Of a DNA stretch of 17,603 nt, positions 14,048 to 17,603 are shown piece by piece. The notes under the pieces were generated by a model. That model worked only from the letters and a program-made list of their open reading frames with translations. It had not been told where the DNA came from and ran no database searches. Numbering within the stretch: the stretch's first letter is position 1; each line of letters begins with the position of its first letter. Origin of the DNA: UQRS01 sp964481575 (GTDB taxonomy: Bacteria > Bacillota > Clostridia > Oscillospirales > Acutalibacteraceae). The DNA lies in assembly GCA_964481575.1 (NCBI GenBank), contig CAYZTR010000047.1, positions 1-17,603 on the forward strand. Reading direction: 5' to 3'. The translations under genes and the position numbers were made by a program.

Positions 14048-14104
14048 GACAGATTCAGCGCCGGTAGACCCATGGATTCCCGGAAGCAGCAAAGAGGTTA
14101 TCAT

Positions 14105-14965
14105 ATGGATGCATTACAAGAAAAGTATCAAGCGCTGCAGGAATATTTGCGTTCCCTAGGCAGCGTAGCCGTGGCTTTTTCGGGCGGCGTGGATTCCACC
14201 TTCCTGTTAAAGGTTGCTCACGATGTTTTGGGCGATGGGGCCATTGCGGTAACCGCTTCCTCCTGTTCCTTTCCAGAAAGGGAGCGCAGAGAAGCCCAGA
14301 CCTTCTGCAAGGAACATGGCATTTCCCATTGGATCTGCCGGTCGGAGGAACTGGAAATCCCGGGCTTTCGGCGCAATCCCAAGAATCGCTGCTATCTCTG
14401 CAAACACGAATTGTTTGAAAAAATCTGGGAAATTGCCCGGCAGCAGGGTATTCAGGCCGTGGCAGAAGGCTCCAATATGGACGACAACAGCGACTACCGC
14501 CCCGGTTTGAAGGCAGTGGAAGAATTGGGAGTGTCCAGTCCTCTGCGGGAAGCCCGGCTGCACAAAGATGAAATACGGACCCTTTCCAGGCAATTGGGGC
14601 TTCCTACCTGGAATAAGCAATCCTTCGCCTGCCTGGCTTCCCGGTTTGTGTATGGGGAAACCATTACAGAGCAAAAGCTTGCCATGGTAGATCAAGCGGA
14701 GCAAGCGCTTTTGGATCAGGGATTTCACCAGGTTCGCGTCCGCATACACGGGAACCTGGCGCGCATTGAAATTGCGCCGGCGGAATTTAACAAACTTCTG
14801 GAATCTGACCGGGCCAAACAGCTGAATGCGTATTTTCAAAAGCTGGGTTTCACCTATGTAACACTGGATCTGGGCGGATACCAAACCGGCAGCATGAATA
14901 AAACGCTGCCTTCTCCAGTTGAAGGTATCTTGGAACCCTCGGGAGATGGGAGCAGCCGCCTATGA
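14105..14965 (+). CDS. larE: LarE-type ATP-dependent sulfur transferase (three-cysteine form)
   Basis: LarE-family PP-loop enzymes adenylylate a substrate and insert sulfur; the founding member thiolates the pyridinium dicarboxylate precursor of the nickel-pincer cofactor of lactate racemase. The 286-residue protein has the PP-loop SGGVDS (26-31) and the family motif ACLASRFVYGE containing Cys176, the residue number of the sacrificial-sulfur cysteine in Lactobacillus plantarum LarE. It also has Cys96 and Cys99 in RCYLCK, giving the three-cysteine set associated with [4Fe-4S]-dependent LarE proteins. The ATG at 14105 is favoured by AAAGAGG (14091-14097); the in-frame ATG at 14072 has only a weak site. 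The 3' end overlaps the next gene by 4 bp. No larA, larB or larC is present, so the substrate may not be the nickel-pincer precursor. Confidence 0.86.
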   Translation: MDALQEKYQALQEYLRSLGSVAVAFSGGVDSTFLLKVAHDVLGDGAIAVTASSCSFPERERREAQTFCKEHGISHWICRSEELEIPGFRRNPKNRCYLCKHELFEKIWEIARQQGIQAVAEGSNMDDNSDYRPGLKAVEELGVSSPLREARLHKDEIRTLSRQLGLPTWNKQSFACLASRFVYGETITEQKLAMVDQAEQALLDQGFHQVRVRIHGNLARIEIAPAEFNKLLESDRAKQLNAYFQKLGFTYVTLDLGGYQTGSMNKTLPSPVEGILEPSGDGSSRL

Positions 14966-16083
14966 TTTATCTGGATTATTCTGCAAACACGCCTGCCGAC
15001 CCGGCCGTTCTGACCCGCTTTGTGGAAATCGAACAGCGTTTTATCGGCAACCCCAATTCCAACCATGGGGCCGGTCGGGAGGCCAATGGGGCTCTTTCTG
15101 CCATTACGGAATCCATCGCCAGCAAACTGGGGGTAGCACCTGCCGAAATTATTTACACCTCCGGCGCCAGTGAAGCCAACAATCTGGCCATAAAAGGGAT
15201 TGCCAGAACCACCCGCCATGCCGGTAAGCATATCATTTCCACCCCGCTGGAACACGCTTCGGTCAGCGGGCCGCTGACCTATTTGCAGGAACAGGGTTAT
15301 GAGATTGACCTGGTAGACATCCGGCAGGATGGAACCGTAGATCTGTGTCATCTTCGGGACCTGCTGCGGAAGGACACTGTCTTGGTGGCGGTCTGCGCAG
15401 TTGACAGCGAACTTGGAACTCTGCAACCTATCCGGGAAATTGCAGAATTTCTGCAAGCATATCCTAACTGCCACTTCCATGTAGATGCCACCCAGGCAGT
15501 TGGAAAAGCGGACTTTACCTTGGACGGCATTGATACGGCAAGCCTGGCCGCTCATAAGTTTTACGGCCTCAACGGAAGCGGTCTCCTATTTAAGCGGAAG
15601 GATTTGGTGATTGAACCTCTGATTCACGGCGGTGTCAGCACCAGCTTATACCGTAGCGGGACCCCTACCCTTTCGCTGGCCGCCGCATTGGATACAGCGC
15701 TGGAACTTGCGCTGACTGGGCAGCAGGAGCGGGCAGATGCCGTGAAAGAAAAGAATGAGGAACTCCGCAAGGCTTTATCCGCATATTCCAAGGTACGTAT
15801 CAACAGCCCCGACCATGCCATCCCCCATATTTTAAATATCAGTGTGCAAGGCGTAAAGGCCGGTGACTTCCAAAAAGCGCTGGATCGGGCCGGTATTTGT
15901 GTTTCGGTAAAATCGGCATGCTCTGTGGAAGGGACACCGTCCCGTGCGGTCTTTGCTGTAAGCCGGGATCGAAAAAACGCCCTGTCCTCCTGGCGAATCA
16001 GTTTGAGCCATTTAACGACCGAAGCGGAAATCACACAGTTTTTGCAGGCCTTCGACAGCTGCTATAAGGAGTTGGTCACATGA
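14962..16083 (+). CDS. Cysteine desulfurase (NifS/IscS-like), divergent
   Basis: This 373-residue class V aminotransferase-fold enzyme is expected to take sulfur from cysteine as a persulfide. Start LDYSANTPADP, PLP Lys199 in AAHKFYG, Asp175 in HVDATQ, His98 in LEHAS and the persulfide Cys320 in VKSACSVEG are visible. Three usually constant spots differ: VNNE is VDSE (148-150), the SGHK serine is Ala (AAHK), and the GGxQERGxRSGT stretch reads GGVSTSLYRSGT. It is a few tens of residues shorter than IscS. ATGA overlaps join it to larE and to the TtcA-like gene, so it is presumably the sulfur donor for both. No iscU-type scaffold or Rrf2 regulator is nearby, which argues against a general Fe-S assembly role. 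Confidence 0.88.
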   Translation: MIYLDYSANTPADPAVLTRFVEIEQRFIGNPNSNHGAGREANGALSAITESIASKLGVAPAEIIYTSGASEANNLAIKGIARTTRHAGKHIISTPLEHASVSGPLTYLQEQGYEIDLVDIRQDGTVDLCHLRDLLRKDTVLVAVCAVDSELGTLQPIREIAEFLQAYPNCHFHVDATQAVGKADFTLDGIDTASLAAHKFYGLNGSGLLFKRKDLVIEPLIHGGVSTSLYRSGTPTLSLAAALDTALELALTGQQERADAVKEKNEELRKALSAYSKVRINSPDHAIPHILNISVQGVKAGDFQKALDRAGICVSVKSACSVEGTPSRAVFAVSRDRKNALSSWRISLSHLTTEAEITQFLQAFDSCYKELVT

Positions 16084-16937
16084 AAAAAGAATTGGAGCCC
16101 TATCAGCAGATCGAGCGCAGTATTACAAAGAAATACAGAAGGAACCTGTGGAATCCCTTCATCGCAGCCATCAAACAGTATGATCTGATCCAGGCCGGCG
16201 ATAAAATCGCCGTTTGTATCTCTGGCGGCAAAGATTCCATGCTCATGGCAAAGCTGATGCAAATGCTTCAGCGATTCAGCGAGGTTCCCTTCGAATTGGT
16301 ATATCTGGTGATGGATCCGGGGTACAACGTCCTGAACCGTCAGAAGATCGAAAGCAATGCCGCGCTGCTACACATCCCAATTACCGTATTTGAAACAGAT
16401 ATTTTTGCTATTGCAAACAGTACAGACGATTCCCCCTGCTATTTGTGCGCCAAAATGCGCCGCGGTCACCTTTACAGCAAAGCCCAGTCTCTGGGCTGTA
16501 ATAAGATCGCATTGGGGCATCATTTCAGCGACGTCATCGAAACCACCATTATGGGGATGTTTTACGGCGCCCAGCTGCAGGCCATGATTCCCAAACTACA
16601 CAGCCAGAATTTTCAGGGCATGGAACTGATTCGTCCCCTATACCGCATTCATGAGGATGATATTCTTGCATGGAAGCGATATAACGATCTGGAGTTCATC
16701 CAATGCGCCTGCCGTTTTACTGAAAACTGCACCATGTGCGACAACGGAGGAGGCGGCTCCAAGCGGCAGGAAATTAAAATCCTCCTGCGACGGCTGAAAC
16801 GGGATAATCCCAATATTGAAAAAAACATATTTAACAGCATTCATTCGGTCTGTCTGGACACGTTTCCGGGTTACAAAACCAACCATACGGTACATTCCTT
16901 CCTGGAACACTATAACAAGGAAGATACAGAACAGTAG
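16080..16937 (+). CDS. TtcA-like PP-loop ATPase (tRNA 2-thiocytidine synthetase family)
   Basis: TtcA proteins adenylylate C32 of tRNA and insert sulfur with help from a [4Fe-4S] cluster. The 285-residue protein has the PP-loop SGGKDS (48-53), CYLCAKMRRGHLY with Cys120 and Cys123 (counterparts of E. coli TtcA Cys122/Cys125), KIALGHH (142-148), MFYGAQLQAMIPK and IRPLYRIHEDDI, all in TtcA order. The third cluster-ligand region is expanded: where E. coli reads PCNLCGSQ, here Cys209, Cys211, Cys217 and Cys220 fall in QCACRFTENCTMCDNGGGG. The extra CxxC suggests another metal site or a distinct subfamily. It overlaps the desulfurase gene by 4 bp and ends the operon. Another RNA or a small molecule could be the substrate. 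Confidence 0.85.
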   Translation: MKKELEPYQQIERSITKKYRRNLWNPFIAAIKQYDLIQAGDKIAVCISGGKDSMLMAKLMQMLQRFSEVPFELVYLVMDPGYNVLNRQKIESNAALLHIPITVFETDIFAIANSTDDSPCYLCAKMRRGHLYSKAQSLGCNKIALGHHFSDVIETTIMGMFYGAQLQAMIPKLHSQNFQGMELIRPLYRIHEDDILAWKRYNDLEFIQCACRFTENCTMCDNGGGGSKRQEIKILLRRLKRDNPNIEKNIFNSIHSVCLDTFPGYKTNHTVHSFLEHYNKEDTEQ

Positions 16938-16946
16938 ATTCTCTTA

Positions 16947-17289
16947 TAAACTGCGGGGTTCAATGGTTTTTCTGTGGACTCTATTGATATGCAGAAAGCT
17001 CGCAAAAATGCCTCTGGCAAAATGGCCATGGTTGGTAACTTAAATCCAGCAGCGATTGTACTGCCGCTGGATGCTTCCGGTGTATACCAAAAAAACTGGA
17101 AGCTGTGTGGCAATATGAAAGATCCGGATGGCTTTATTCTTGCCCCTGGTTGTGATTTGCCCCGTACTGATCCAGAATACATTCCCCATTTTTTCTGTTG
17201 AATGGATGGATGATATCGTAAAATTAAATCGGAAACAAAAGTGGAAACCAATAGGTTTTATGATTGTGGCGTATCAGGAGCATTCCTGA
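16947..17289 (+). pseudogene. C-terminal remnant of a uroporphyrinogen-decarboxylase/MtaA-type methyltransferase
   Basis: After the stop at 16947-16949 a frame reads TAGFNGFSVDSIDMQKARKN and continues through KMAMVGNLNPAAIVL and DPDGFILAPGCDLPRTDPE to TGA at 17199-17201. This is the last quarter of the URO-D/MtaA/CmuA superfamily: the GFSVD strand, the GNxxP turn and the FILxPGCDLP loop. No start, ribosome site or N-terminal domain is present, as the region directly abuts the TtcA-like stop. At the stop, a different frame stays open (17194-17289, EWMDDIVKLNRKQKWKPIGF), suggesting a frameshift or an unrelated fragment. I read it as a deletion relic. Full-length relatives act in methyl transfer to corrinoids or CoM, or in haem synthesis. 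Confidence 0.72.
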
Positions 17290-17307
17290 GCCTTATAAAA
17301 AACAAAC

Positions 17308-17342
17308 CCGAACCCGTCTCCCACTAGGAAAACCCGGTTCGG
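17308..17342 (+). terminator. Weak hairpin downstream of the remnant
   Basis: CCGAACC (17308-17314) pairs with GGTTCGG (17336-17342) across a 21-nt loop in which TCC/GGA can add pairs. The following sequence (ATTAACTTGATTT) is only mildly U-rich. It could end the + strand sulfur operon. No stronger terminator lies between 16937 and here. Confidence 0.35.
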
Positions 17343-17374
17343 ATTAACTTGATTTGCAAAAAGGCTACAAAAAG

Positions 17375-17470
17375 TGAAATAAATCCCTCATACACCGCAG
17401 TGTATTTCATAGCGTAAGCTATTATATATGCCGAAGGCATATTTCACAAATCCCACAGGGATTTATTTCA
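17375..17470. repeat. Nested multi-hairpin intergenic repeat
   Basis: A perfect 14-bp outer inverted repeat (17375-17388 with 17457-17470, TGAAATAAATCCCT) encloses four more: ATACAC/GTGTAT (17390-17405), ATAGC-GTAA-GCTAT (17409-17422), ATATGCC-GAA-GGCATAT (17426-17442) and AAATCCC-ACA-GGGATTT (17448-17464). The last shares its right arm with the outer stem, so two folds compete. A short ATTTCA link recurs after the hairpins. It resembles REP-like modular palindromic elements scattered in Clostridia genomes. No coding capacity was found. Confidence 0.75.
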
Positions 17471-17603
17471 TTGAAAAAAGCACTATAAAAAAGATTTTTT
17501 CGGCGGTTTGCTGTATGGATTTGAACTCTCACTGTTGGCCGTCAGATCGATTCAACCTCAAACAGAGGCATTTTAACTTTTTCATTAAGCATTCAGTCAT
17601 TCC
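17471..17603. other. Unassigned right edge
   Basis: I see no supported gene here. On the - strand, GAGAGTTCAAATCC (from about 17533 down to 17520) resembles the T-arm of a tRNA, followed by an A/T-rich tail, but the arm does not pair well and no full cloverleaf was found. A + strand frame from ATG 17514 (MDLNSHCWPSDRFNLK and on) runs off the edge and has no ribosome site. Confidence 0.4.

Noticed and set aside
14072..14104. Upstream ATG (14072) as the larE start
   Set aside because: It has only a weak purine-rich stretch upstream, whereas the ATG at 14105 has AAAGAGG at 7-bp spacing and gives family-consistent numbering (Cys176).
17375..17470. CRISPR array
   Set aside because: The palindromes differ from each other in sequence and have no constant-length unique spacers between identical repeats.

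Overview
The window (about 53% GC by eye, mostly tightly packed genes with strong AGGAGG-type ribosome binding sites) looks like the chromosome of a Gram-positive anaerobe of class Clostridia, plausibly an Oscillospiraceae-type gut bacterium. The grounds are a FabK-type fatty-acid cluster, near-consensus sigma-A promoters, the mix of gene families and a multi-hairpin intergenic repeat. The genus is an inference only.

Region 1 (1-5592, + strand) is a type II fatty-acid synthesis operon: fabH (5' end cut off by the window edge), fabK, fabD, fabG, fabF, fabZ, then a MarR-family regulator, closed by a terminator with a perfect 20-bp stem. No acyl-carrier-protein gene or acetyl-CoA carboxylase genes lie in the visible part.

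Region 2 (5593-8692, + strand) holds two single-gene units, each with its own recognisable promoter and a strong hairpin terminator: an L-arabinose-isomerase-like enzyme with all four expected metal ligands, and a patatin-like phospholipase that probably starts at TTG.

Region 3 (8693-16937) is a sulfur-metabolism island. On the - strand are cysK, a LysR-type regulator, a 49-aa small ORF, a TSCPD-domain protein and a MccB/MetC-type transsulfuration enzyme. Divergently on the + strand are a second PLP transsulfuration-type enzyme, a LarE-type sulfur transferase with a three-cysteine signature, a divergent cysteine desulfurase and a TtcA-like PP-loop enzyme; the last three overlap by 4 bp each. 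The likely logic is that CysK makes cysteine, the two PLP lyase/synthase-type enzymes exchange sulfur between cysteine, homocysteine and sulfide, and the LarE-desulfurase-TtcA trio moves cysteine sulfur onto a tRNA or cofactor.

The regulation of the island is the most striking result. The divergent cysK and + strand promoters have near-consensus -35 and -10 boxes with 17-bp spacers, and each carries the identical 11-mer TGATAGGTTTC exactly 14 nt downstream of its -10 box. Separately, a 17-bp T-N11-A palindrome typical of LysR-type sites sits about 66 bp upstream of the predicted start of the small ORF/TSCPD/lyase unit, directly after the LysR gene.

Region 4 (16938-17603) is decayed or non-coding. 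It has a C-terminal remnant of a uroporphyrinogen-decarboxylase/MtaA-type methyltransferase, a weak hairpin, a 96-bp cluster of nested hairpins, and an unassigned right edge.
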